64,000 nt of DNA, taken from positions 1 through 64,000 of the forward strand of contig JAEZJG010000021.1 in the NCBI GenBank assembly GCA_023415795.1. Direction: 5' to 3'. Made by a program: the position numbers and the translations under genes. Source of the DNA: Bacillota bacterium. GTDB lineage: Bacteria; Bacillota; Clostridia; Christensenellales; SZUA-584. This document shows positions 7,572 to 15,023 of the stretch, in pieces (position 1 is the first letter of the stretch; each line of letters starts with the position of its first letter). The notes under the pieces are model-generated. The model was not told where the DNA came from. It was given only the letters and a program-made list of their open reading frames with translations, and searched no databases.

Positions 7572-8702
7572 TCAGCAGCCCCAACCGTATAACAGGCTCT
7601 CCTCCGTCTGCACATCAAACAGCTGAATCAGGTCTTCCGGCATCTTAAAGTGCACATAGTTTTCCTTACCCGGTGACAACACCGCTCCGCCAAAGTCGGA
7701 GAGCTGCACCCGGATAACGATTTCACGCTCTTCCACAACCACGTGCAGATAGATTTCACTGCCCATCATTTCGGACACATCCACACGCGCTTTCACCGCA
7801 TCCGCATCGCCTGCCGCCGCTAAGCAGATATGCTCCGGCCGTATGCCCAGCAGCACCGCACCTGCTGGCTGTCCCTTTGCCTTCAGCAGCTTTTGCTTGT
7901 CGGACGGCAGCTTGACCGTAACGCCCGCGACGCGCACCACATATTCTTCCGCTTCCAGCAGCAGCTCCGCCGGAAAAAAGTTCATCTGTGGGGTGCCGAT
8001 AAAGCCTGCGACAAATTTGTTGGCCGGGCGGTTGAACACGTCCTGCGGCGCGCCAATCTGCTGTATGAAGCCATCCTTCATTATGACGATGCGGTCGCCC
8101 AGCGTCATGGCCTCCACCTGATCGTGTGTCACATAAATGAACGTCGTGTTCACGCTCTGGCGCAGCTTGATAAGCTCGGCACGCATCTGGTTGCGCAGCT
8201 TTGCATCCAGGTTGGAAAGCGGCTCGTCCATCAGAAACACCTTAGGCTCCCGCACGATGGCGCGCCCTATTGCCACGCGCTGACGCTGTCCGCCCGACAG
8301 CGCCTTGGGCTTGCGCTTGAGCAGCTCGGTGATGCCCAGTATCTGTGCGGCCTGCTGCACCTTCTCGTCGATGTCGGCTTTCTTCATTTTGCGCAGCTTG
8401 AGCGCAAACGCCATGTTCTCGTACACCGTCATGTGTGGGTACAGTGCGTAGTTCTGAAAGACCATCGCGATATCGCGATCCTTGGGCGCCACCGCGTTGA
8501 CGAGGTTCTCGTCTATATACAGCTCACCCTCTGTGATTTCCTCCAGCCCTGCCACCATACGCAGCGTGGTCGACTTGCCGCAGCCCGACGGCCCCACAAG
8601 CACCACAAACTCCTTGTCGGCGATTTCCAGATTGAAATCCTCCACCGCCACCACATTTTTGTCGTAGACCTTTCTGATGTTCTTGAGCGTTACCTTTGCC
8701 AT
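7572..8702 (-). CDS. Sugar ABC transporter ATPase, MsmK/UgpC type
   Basis: This ATPase energises carbohydrate importers of the CUT1 family and is often shared by several of them. It has 376 residues: Walker A GPSGCGKST (37-45), signature LSGGQ (135-139), Walker B VFLMDEP (155-161), switch loop YVTHD, then a C-terminal TOBE/MalK-type regulatory region with LGIRPEH. The sugar operon at 11.6-14.8 kb contains a binding protein and two permeases but no ATPase, so this is the likely partner. It lies downstream of the two-component genes. The start MAKVTLKNIRKVYD fits the family; a longer frame upstream does not. Confidence 0.92.
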   Translation of the reverse strand: MAKVTLKNIRKVYDKNVVAVEDFNLEIADKEFVVLVGPSGCGKSTTLRMVAGLEEITEGELYIDENLVNAVAPKDRDIAMVFQNYALYPHMTVYENMAFALKLRKMKKADIDEKVQQAAQILGITELLKRKPKALSGGQRQRVAIGRAIVREPKVFLMDEPLSNLDAKLRNQMRAELIKLRQSVNTTFIYVTHDQVEAMTLGDRIVIMKDGFIQQIGAPQDVFNRPANKFVAGFIGTPQMNFFPAELLLEAEEYVVRVAGVTVKLPSDKQKLLKAKGQPAGAVLLGIRPEHICLAAAGDADAVKARVDVSEMMGSEIYLHVVVEEREIVIRVQLSDFGGAVLSPGKENYVHFKMPEDLIQLFDVQTEESLLYGWGC

Positions 8703-8879
8703 ACGTCTTCGCTTTGCCGAACAGAGCATCTGCTGCCGTCCGGCTCGCCCGTAACCGTTACATGTCACCGGCATTACGGCAGGTCTCCACACTGCCGCAC
8801 CGCAAGCTTGAGCGGTATAACACTTGCCTCCTTTTTTAACGTGCGTAAAGCGGTAAGAAGTGGAGCCGCGTCCGCCGTT

Positions 8880-9680
8880 TTATTGACTGCTTTCGCTGAT
8901 GTGCGGCGCGTCCGTCTTGTCCTGACACGCGCCGCCATCAACCCCCATACCCCGTTTGCAAAACTCGGAGTAACTGACACCTGTGTATTTCTTAAAACAC
9001 CGGCCAAAATAGTTTGGATCGGGTATACCCACCGCGCTCGCGATGCAAAACATCTTCTCGCTCTCGTTGGCCATCTGCATTGCTTTTTTCATACGGCACT
9101 CCGTAATATATTCCACAAACGAGCTGCCGATCTCCGCCTTAAACCGGCGGCTCAAATAACTGGGGTTAAAACCAAACGTCTGCGCGATGAACGTGAGGTT
9201 GAGGCTGGAATCCTGATAGTTGTCCACAACGTACCGCGCAATACGGCGAATAGCCGTGGGTTCAATCTCGCGCCCTTCCTCTGTGTCGCGAACAGGCTCC
9301 TCCACCGACTGCACCACCTTTTTGAGTATGTCATAAATCTCTGTGCGCACAATGGGCTTTAATATATAACCGTATACCGGCAGGCCGATGCACTGCCGCG
9401 CATACTCAAACTCATCGAACGCGGTCAGTATGATGATCTTGAGGTTGGGATATCGGCTGGCCGCCAGTTTGGAAAATTCGATGCCACCCATAAACGGCAT
9501 GCAGATGTCCACAAACGCAATATGCGGCCTTAAATCGTCTATCTTGTTGATGGCTTCGATGCCGCTGCCCGCCTCGCCCACCACCTCAAGCCCCAGCGAT
9601 GCCCAATCAATGGACTTTCGCAGCAACAGGCGCGTGGGCTCCTCATCATCGATCAGCATGACTCTGAACATATCCGACAC
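8880..9680 (-). CDS. Response regulator, REC + AraC-type DNA-binding domain (YesN-like)
   Basis: This is the transcription factor of a two-component system, 266 residues. The receiver domain has the acidic pair D11-D12 and the phosphoacceptor D58 in AFVDICMP. The C-terminal AraC-type double helix-turn-helix spans about 145-245, with the SLNLTFIAQTFGFNPSYLSR helix region. It starts 1 base after the stop of the histidine kinase gene, so the pair is co-translated. YesMN-type systems commonly control nearby sugar ABC operons. The target here is probably the importer at 11.6-14.8 kb. Confidence 0.9.
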   Translation of the reverse strand: MSDMFRVMLIDDEEPTRLLLRKSIDWASLGLEVVGEAGSGIEAINKIDDLRPHIAFVDICMPFMGGIEFSKLAASRYPNLKIIILTAFDEFEYARQCIGLPVYGYILKPIVRTEIYDILKKVVQSVEEPVRDTEEGREIEPTAIRRIARYVVDNYQDSSLNLTFIAQTFGFNPSYLSRRFKAEIGSSFVEYITECRMKKAMQMANESEKMFCIASAVGIPDPNYFGRCFKKYTGVSYSEFCKRGMGVDGGACQDKTDAPHISESSQ

Positions 9681-9681
9681 C

Positions 9682-11433
9682 TCACTTTTGCTTAGGGATT
9701 ATAATCTCAATCTCCGTATATTCGCAAAGCTTGCTGCGTATCTTGATGACCTCACGGTAGTTGCAATAATACCGAATGCGCTCAATCGTCCCCTTGAGTC
9801 CGAAACCAGAAAGCGCTTCCTTGTCTGCGGCAGAGCCGGTCAGCACTTCGTCGATCTGCTGTTGTGTCATACCCACACCTGTGTCGTAGACACATATGTG
9901 CACCATGCCATCCTGCTCGAACGCACTGATGCGAATAACTCCCTTCTCGCCCTTCAGCCGCACACCGTGATACAGGCAGTTCTCCACCAACGGCTGAAGT
10001 ATCAGCTTGGGAATCAGCGTACCCAGCACGCGTTCCTCCACCACATACTCATCGTCAAACACATTGCCATACCGCAGCTTTTGCAGCGCCAGATAATCCT
10101 TTACGATCAGAAGCTCGTTACGCAGCGGTATCTCTCGGCTGCCCTTGCTGAGGAAATTTCGATAGAAGCTGCCTAGTATCTCCAGCGCGTCATGCACCCT
10201 TGGTGCGTCACTCTGCAAGGCCATATAGCTGATCGTCTCCAGCGAGTTGTACAAAAAGTGCGGCTTAATCTGCTCCTGCAGGGTTCGCATCTCAGCTGTA
10301 CGTATGCTGTTTTCCTTCTCAATCAGCTCCTCGATCAGCTGGTGGATATGCGCGATCATATTGTTATAGCTGACGGCAAGCCGCCGTATCTCGTTATTGG
10401 GAAGCGACAAATGAATCTTGTGCAGCTCGCCGTTCTCCTTGGTACTCGTCATCGCCTCGGTCAGCATATCGATGGGTCGTGCGATGTTGCGTGAAATGAA
10501 CACGCCGCTCGCAAACACAGACAGTACAACGGCCGATAGCAGCGTCACGGCGATCCAGATCGCCTCCCACGACTGTATTCCCACACCGGATACGTCGCTT
10601 AAGCTGACCAGTACAATGGGGATATCCTTTGTACGGTATACCGAGAGTATCTTGCGCTGCGAATCCACGGTGATCTCTTTTGCGTTAAAACCATCTTTGA
10701 TAAAGCCCGGCTCAAAATATTTGCTGAGGCTTTGTTCGCCACTCAGCACGTTACCGTATTCGTCTAAAAAGCAGATAGAGCGGTTCATACCAATGTCTCT
10801 TGCGGCAGCATGCAGCACGCTGGGTGTCAGATTGACATACAACGAACCTTTAGCCATCTGCGTATCAATGTCGTATATCAGCCGCCCCATAGTAATCAGC
10901 GGCGTGTTGATCTTCTTGCGAAACGCGCCGTTGCCGTTAATCATCGTCACGTTTCCGCCCTTAGCCTGCGTTAAGGGTGCCTTCCAGTTCTCCGAATGAA
11001 GTAGGTCTTCGTCGATAAACATCACGCCCGAGCCGGTGCTCACATAAGCGCCGTCCAAACGGTAGACATAAACGGAATCAACGAAGCTGTATATATTGGT
11101 GATACTGATGATGCCATCCAAGACCTTGGTCGAATTATACTCATTGCCCTTGGGGCTCCTCAAAAACGACACGACGTTGGAATTCAGCATAATGAGGCGC
11201 GACATCTCTTTATAACGGTCGAGGCTCACCTTGAGGTTTTTGCTGATGCTGTTAAGGGCAATTTCGCTTTGGGATATCTCGTTGTCCACCGCCGCCCGAA
11301 TGATGATGATGCTGTACGACGCAACAAAAATAACGCAAAAGATAGAGAGTATGATGAGGAAGAATTGCCACGTCTTGCGTTTGAGCGAATGAACGTTCCG
11401 TTTAGATGCCCCCGCTTGGGCAGCTGCTCTCAT
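9682..11433 (-). CDS. Sensor histidine kinase, YesM/LytS-type
   Basis: This membrane sensor kinase probably detects extracellular sugar, perhaps via the binding protein. From the N-terminus it has one membrane segment, a roughly 240-residue extracytoplasmic region, a second membrane segment, HAMP, the H-box HFLYNSLE and a HATPase domain with GFGLKG. The start is uncertain. An earlier ATG at 11484 lies directly after the -10 box and would be at or before the transcription start, so it is unlikely. The ATG at 11433 has GGGGTGA a few bases upstream and is preferred (583 residues). Confidence 0.85.
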   Translation of the reverse strand: MRAAAQAGASKRNVHSLKRKTWQFFLIILSIFCVIFVASYSIIIIRAAVDNEISQSEIALNSISKNLKVSLDRYKEMSRLIMLNSNVVSFLRSPKGNEYNSTKVLDGIISITNIYSFVDSVYVYRLDGAYVSTGSGVMFIDEDLLHSENWKAPLTQAKGGNVTMINGNGAFRKKINTPLITMGRLIYDIDTQMAKGSLYVNLTPSVLHAAARDIGMNRSICFLDEYGNVLSGEQSLSKYFEPGFIKDGFNAKEITVDSQRKILSVYRTKDIPIVLVSLSDVSGVGIQSWEAIWIAVTLLSAVVLSVFASGVFISRNIARPIDMLTEAMTSTKENGELHKIHLSLPNNEIRRLAVSYNNMIAHIHQLIEELIEKENSIRTAEMRTLQEQIKPHFLYNSLETISYMALQSDAPRVHDALEILGSFYRNFLSKGSREIPLRNELLIVKDYLALQKLRYGNVFDDEYVVEERVLGTLIPKLILQPLVENCLYHGVRLKGEKGVIRISAFEQDGMVHICVYDTGVGMTQQQIDEVLTGSAADKEALSGFGLKGTIERIRYYCNYREVIKIRSKLCEYTEIEIIIPKQK

Positions 11434-11484
11434 TCGGTTCACCCCATGCATTATTTTAGCTGTGTATCGTTGAATGTATTTCAT

Positions 11485-11513
11485 ATTATATCAGTCCGCA
11501 GCGTTATTGTAAA
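11485..11513 (-). promoter_or_regulatory. Promoter of the two-component system
   Basis: TTTACA (11508-11513) and TATAAT (11485-11490) are separated by 17 bases on the minus strand. The position of the -10 box argues against the most upstream ATG of the kinase reading frame. Confidence 0.75.
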
Positions 11514-11533
11514 ACATGAGGAAACCTTAACGT

Positions 11534-11564
11534 GCAGCCCCAAAATCAGAAGTTTTGGGACTGC
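11534..11564 (-). terminator. Hairpin at the end of the sugar ABC operon
   Basis: GCAGCCCCAAAA (11534-11545) pairs with TTTTGGGACTGC (11553-11564) with a single wobble pair. It follows the second permease gene by about 20 bases. The downstream T-richness is weak, so termination may be partial. Confidence 0.6.
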
Positions 11565-11583
11565 GCCGTTATTGAGACAATTA

Positions 11584-12453
11584 TTAACCCTTGATTGCGC
11601 CCGCGCTGAAGCTGTCGTGTATCTTCTTGCTCAGGAAGGCGTAGACGATGAGCATCGGGAACGTTGCGACGACCAGTGCCGCACCGATGGGGCCCCAGTC
11701 GGTGGTATACGAGCCGGACAGCGTTTGTATACCCACCGTCAGTGTTCGGTAGCTGTCGCTGTTAATGAAGATGACGGCAAACATCAGCTCGTTCCATGTT
11801 GAAATGAAGGTGAATATACCCACCGTTGCAATAGCTGGGCGCATCACCGGAAAGATAATCTTTGAAAACATCTGCCAGACATTGCATCCGTCGATGCAAG
11901 CCGCTTCATCCAGTTCCTTGGGAACATTCTGCATAAAGCCGGTGAACACGAGTATGGCGATGGCCAGCGCAAAGGCAGTATACGGTATAATCAGTGCCTG
12001 ATACGAGTTGGTCATCTTGAGCTTGGACAGTACGAGAAATACCGGCAGAATGGCGGCATGAATGGGTATTGTCATGCCCAGCACAAACATGTTGTTCATC
12101 GCCTTGCGCCCCTTCCACACCATACGCGTCAGCGCGAACGCCGCCATCATTGCAATAAACACGGTCAGCACAATCGTCGCCGCAGAGACGATAAAGCTGT
12201 TGAGAAAATATTTGCCCATGTTACCCGCTCGAAGCGCACTGGCATAGTTCTCCCACAGCCATTCGTTCGGCAGACCAATCACATTGGCTCCGAATATCTC
12301 AGCGTTGGATTTTAAAGAGAACGTGAACATCCAGTAAAGCGGAAAGATGTTGACCAGTGCCCAAAAGCCAAGAAAAGCGTAGACGATTATCTCCTTGACG
12401 CTGAGCTTTCTTGGGATCTTGAGCAGCTTTTTATCCTTTCGCTGTATCATCAT
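11584..12453 (-). CDS. Sugar ABC transporter permease, MalG/CUT1 type
   Basis: This is the second membrane subunit of a CUT1 carbohydrate importer, 289 residues with six predicted membrane segments. The EAA loop reads KELDEAACIDGCNVWQMFSKI, as expected for MalG-like permeases. Its ATG overlaps the stop codon of the MalF-like gene (TGATG), giving translational coupling. The likely substrate is a plant oligosaccharide, judging from the GH3 glycosidase upstream. Confidence 0.92.
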   Translation of the reverse strand: MMIQRKDKKLLKIPRKLSVKEIIVYAFLGFWALVNIFPLYWMFTFSLKSNAEIFGANVIGLPNEWLWENYASALRAGNMGKYFLNSFIVSAATIVLTVFIAMMAAFALTRMVWKGRKAMNNMFVLGMTIPIHAAILPVFLVLSKLKMTNSYQALIIPYTAFALAIAILVFTGFMQNVPKELDEAACIDGCNVWQMFSKIIFPVMRPAIATVGIFTFISTWNELMFAVIFINSDSYRTLTVGIQTLSGSYTTDWGPIGAALVVATFPMLIVYAFLSKKIHDSFSAGAIKG

Positions 12454-13334
12454 CAGTCCACCTCCGTTTTAAACGCTTTTCGGATCAGAATTGCAAAGAA
12501 GAAGCACATTAAAATCAGTATGATCGCAATGGCGCTTCCCATACCGTATGAATTTCTCAGGAACAGCATATCCACCAGCAGGGTGCTGGGCACCTCGGTG
12601 GCATGGGCAGGGCCTCCGTTCGTAAGTATGTATATCAAATCGAAAATCTTCAGCGCACCGGTGATTGATATGATAGCGCATACCCTCAGCACGGGCTTGA
12701 TCATCGGAATGATGATCCTAAAGTTGATCTGCCACTCGGATGCGCCGTCTATCAGCGCGGCTTCCTTGATCTCGGGCGGTACGTTACGGATGCCTGCGTA
12801 CATCAGCAGCATATGGTAGCCCGTATACTGCCACAGCGTGGGTATAAACGACGCCATCAGCGCCGTCCCCCGGTCTCCGAGCCATACCTTTGCCCAGGTG
12901 TCCAACCCCATAGACTTCAGCGCTACGTTCAATATCCCGTAGTCGGGGTTATATATCTTCAGCCACAGCTGTCCGATAACCACCGTAGACATGATGACAG
13001 GTATGAAATAGATGGACAGGAACGAGCGACTGCCCCGTCTGCCCTTGGCCAGCAGCAGCGCAAGCAGCAGCGAAAACGGCAGCTGCACGAACACTGAAAG
13101 CCCGGCGTACATGAAAACGTTGCCCAGTGCCTTGGGAAAGCTGATCGCCTTGCTGGTAAACAGCTTGACGTAGTTTTCAAAGCCGACGAATTTCATGTCC
13201 GTGAAGCCGTTCCAGTCCTGTAAGCTCCAGTAAGCGGACATGATAATAGGAACTATGATAATGCCGACAAACAGTATCAGCGCCGGCAGAAGAAACAAAA
13301 AGATAGCTATTTTATTTTTATATATGCCATTCAT
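12453..13334 (-). CDS. Sugar ABC transporter permease, MalF/CUT1 type
   Basis: This is the first membrane subunit of the same importer, 293 residues. The EAA-type loop reads EIKEAALIDGASEWQINFRI. The start at 13334 is preferred because GGGGAG is 8 bases upstream and the first membrane segment follows directly; the longer frame runs back into the intergenic hairpin. It overlaps the next permease gene by one base. Confidence 0.92.
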   Translation of the reverse strand: MNGIYKNKIAIFLFLLPALILFVGIIIVPIIMSAYWSLQDWNGFTDMKFVGFENYVKLFTSKAISFPKALGNVFMYAGLSVFVQLPFSLLLALLLAKGRRGSRSFLSIYFIPVIMSTVVIGQLWLKIYNPDYGILNVALKSMGLDTWAKVWLGDRGTALMASFIPTLWQYTGYHMLLMYAGIRNVPPEIKEAALIDGASEWQINFRIIIPMIKPVLRVCAIISITGALKIFDLIYILTNGGPAHATEVPSTLLVDMLFLRNSYGMGSAIAIILILMCFFFAILIRKAFKTEVD

Positions 13335-13374
13335 TGCACATCTCCCCGGAATGTGTATCCCATCGAGTGATACA

Positions 13375-13417
13375 GATTGGCCTCCCGCCGGCTGCTTTTT
13401 ACCTTGGGAGGCCAATC
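13375..13417 (-). promoter_or_regulatory. Intercistronic hairpin between binding-protein and permease genes
   Basis: A perfect 12-base inverted repeat, GATTGGCCTCCC (13375-13386) and GGGAGGCCAATC (13406-13417), separates the binding-protein gene from the permeases. No T-run follows. Such hairpins in binding-protein operons commonly protect the upstream message and raise expression of the receptor over the permeases; that role is inferred here. Confidence 0.7.
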
Positions 13418-13470
13418 CACCGATCACCTATTGTTCTGCTGTCAGTTTAGACAGTCCAGCATCAGCATTA

Positions 13471-14802
13471 TCAGGGTTTGAGCTGGTCTCCCATTGTGGC
13501 GCAGAATTCTTCCGGGGTGATGTCTCCGAGGTACATCTGCTGGAGCGATTCCAGATACACAGCAGTGTCTTCGGCTTCCATCAGCGTGTCAAACCAGAGC
13601 GTGAACGAGGTTGCGTTGGCAACATACTTGGCAACTTCCTGTGTCAGCGGGTTTACAGCGCTGTCGTCGTAATCGATCGCCCATGCCGGCAGTCCGCAGC
13701 CTGCGAGATAGCCGTAGTGGGAAACGCCCTTGGCCAGCTCAAACATCGCATCAGCGGCTTCCGCCGGATACTGCGTTGTTGCGGAAACCATCAGAGAGTC
13801 GGAGGGGCCGCCCATGAAGTCGGTCACAGCCGCATTGGCAGAGTTGATAACCGGAACGGGAACCACACCGAAGTCGGCCGGGTTGGGAGCATCGGTCAAT
13901 ATGGAGCCGCACATCCAGCTGCCCATGATGTACATCGGAACTTCGCCGGAATAGAAGGTTGCGCAGGCTTCGTCGTTGCTCAGAGCCACAGCGTTTTTGC
14001 TGTAAGCGCCCATCTTCACAAGCTTGGTGAAGTCGGACGAGGCTGTAACAAAGTCAGCCGAGTTATAGCTGCCGGTGCCACTCTTCGTCAGCACGCCCTG
14101 CAGCGTCTTGGCGCCAACGGACTTAAGCGTCAACTGGTCGTGAGTCTGTGCCAGCACCCAAGTATCCTTCGCGCTGATACCAAAGGGGGTGATCCCATTG
14201 TCAATGAACTTCTGGCAAACGGCAACAAGCTCATCAAATGTGGTGGGAGCCTTAAGACCATACTTCTCAAACATGGTCTTGTTGTAGAACAGCATGGATA
14301 CGTTCATGGTATAGCCCGTGCCGTAAATTTTGCCGTCCCATGTCAGGTTGCCCAGCATAGATTTGGGAAGCTGATCCTGGAAGTTTGCATACGCATCATC
14401 CACAGGCAGCACTGCGCCGGATTGCACAAACGCTGTCGAGAAGCCGCCGCCCCATGTGAAGAAAATGTCCGGCAGTTCTTTCGCAGCAACAGCAGCCTTA
14501 ATCTTTGTCTTGTAGGATTCGTTCTCGAAGGTCTCCATCTGGATCTTGATGCCCGGGTGAGAGGCTTCATAATCCGCAATGGCCTTCAGATACGGCTCGT
14601 GATGCGAATCGCTTTCCGTCGCGATCGTCCACAGCGTCAGCGTGATGTCCTCAGCGGGAGCAGCGGGCGCTTCTGTCTCAACAGCGGGAGCAGCGGGCGC
14701 TTCCGTTGCGGGAGCTTCCGGAGCGGGCGCTTCCTGAGGTGTGCAAGCGGTCAGCGGTACGATAATAAGCAGTGCCAGCAATAAAGCAATGACCTTTTTC
14801 AT
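13471..14802 (-). CDS. Sugar ABC transporter substrate-binding lipoprotein (family 1)
   Basis: This is the sugar receptor of the CUT1 importer, 443 residues. It has a lipoprotein signal peptide with lipobox LTAC (Cys20), followed by an Ala/Pro/Glu-rich linker (about 21-52) made of imperfect repeats of EAPAAPA type. The globular part starts at ITLTLWTIATESD. Typical features include a TWGGGFS loop and an NKTMFEKYGL motif. AAGGAGG precedes the start. The gene leads the operon and is followed by a strong hairpin, then two permeases. Confidence 0.92.
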   Translation of the reverse strand: MKKVIALLLALLIIVPLTACTPQEAPAPEAPATEAPAAPAVETEAPAAPAEDITLTLWTIATESDSHHEPYLKAIADYEASHPGIKIQMETFENESYKTKIKAAVAAKELPDIFFTWGGGFSTAFVQSGAVLPVDDAYANFQDQLPKSMLGNLTWDGKIYGTGYTMNVSMLFYNKTMFEKYGLKAPTTFDELVAVCQKFIDNGITPFGISAKDTWVLAQTHDQLTLKSVGAKTLQGVLTKSGTGSYNSADFVTASSDFTKLVKMGAYSKNAVALSNDEACATFYSGEVPMYIMGSWMCGSILTDAPNPADFGVVPVPVINSANAAVTDFMGGPSDSLMVSATTQYPAEAADAMFELAKGVSHYGYLAGCGLPAWAIDYDDSAVNPLTQEVAKYVANATSFTLWFDTLMEAEDTAVYLESLQQMYLGDITPEEFCATMGDQLKP

Positions 14803-14966
14803 GGCTTAACCATTCCTCCTTAATTGTAATAGGGATAAGATGATTGTATATTTTGATGTAAATACAGTAAATGTTATATCGTTACCACTGAACGGATTTT
14901 TTTTACCCAAACCGATGTTGAAAAGCACGATTATTACTTTGGGTAGTAAAATTTTTACCATTAAAC
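14803..14966. other. AT-rich control region of the sugar ABC operon
   Basis: This stretch is much more AT-rich than its surroundings. On the minus strand TTTACT and TATACA stand 15 bases apart about 57 bases from the binding-protein start, a weak promoter candidate. No copy of the LacI-type palindrome found at 18151 is present. Control by the YesMN-like pair is therefore more likely than by the LacI protein. Confidence 0.35.
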
Positions 14967-14999
14967 CACTGGCGGATGCTCGGTGCGCGTCCGCCAGTG
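14967..14999 (-). terminator. Terminator of the lacI-GH3 unit
   Basis: CACTGGCGGA (14967-14976) pairs perfectly with TCCGCCAGTG (14990-14999). The hairpin lies about 25 bases after the GH3 stop codon and is followed on the minus strand by an AT-rich, T-containing stretch. Confidence 0.7.
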
Positions 15000-15023
15000 A
15001 TTTTCATAAACACTCATATGCTC

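Noticed and set aside
5666..9362. Plus-strand frames of 460 and 510 codons opposite ubiD and the MsmK/response-regulator genes
   Set aside because: No recognisable motif or ribosome site; His/Arg/Gln-rich shadows of real genes.
14640..14730. Tandem DNA repeats in the sugar-binding protein gene
   Set aside because: They encode the Ala/Pro/Glu linker after the lipidated cysteine, an ordinary feature of such lipoproteins, not an independent repeat element.
13240..14784. 514-codon plus-strand frame opposite the sugar-binding protein
   Set aside because: Antisense to a convincing lipoprotein gene, low-complexity composition, no start signal.
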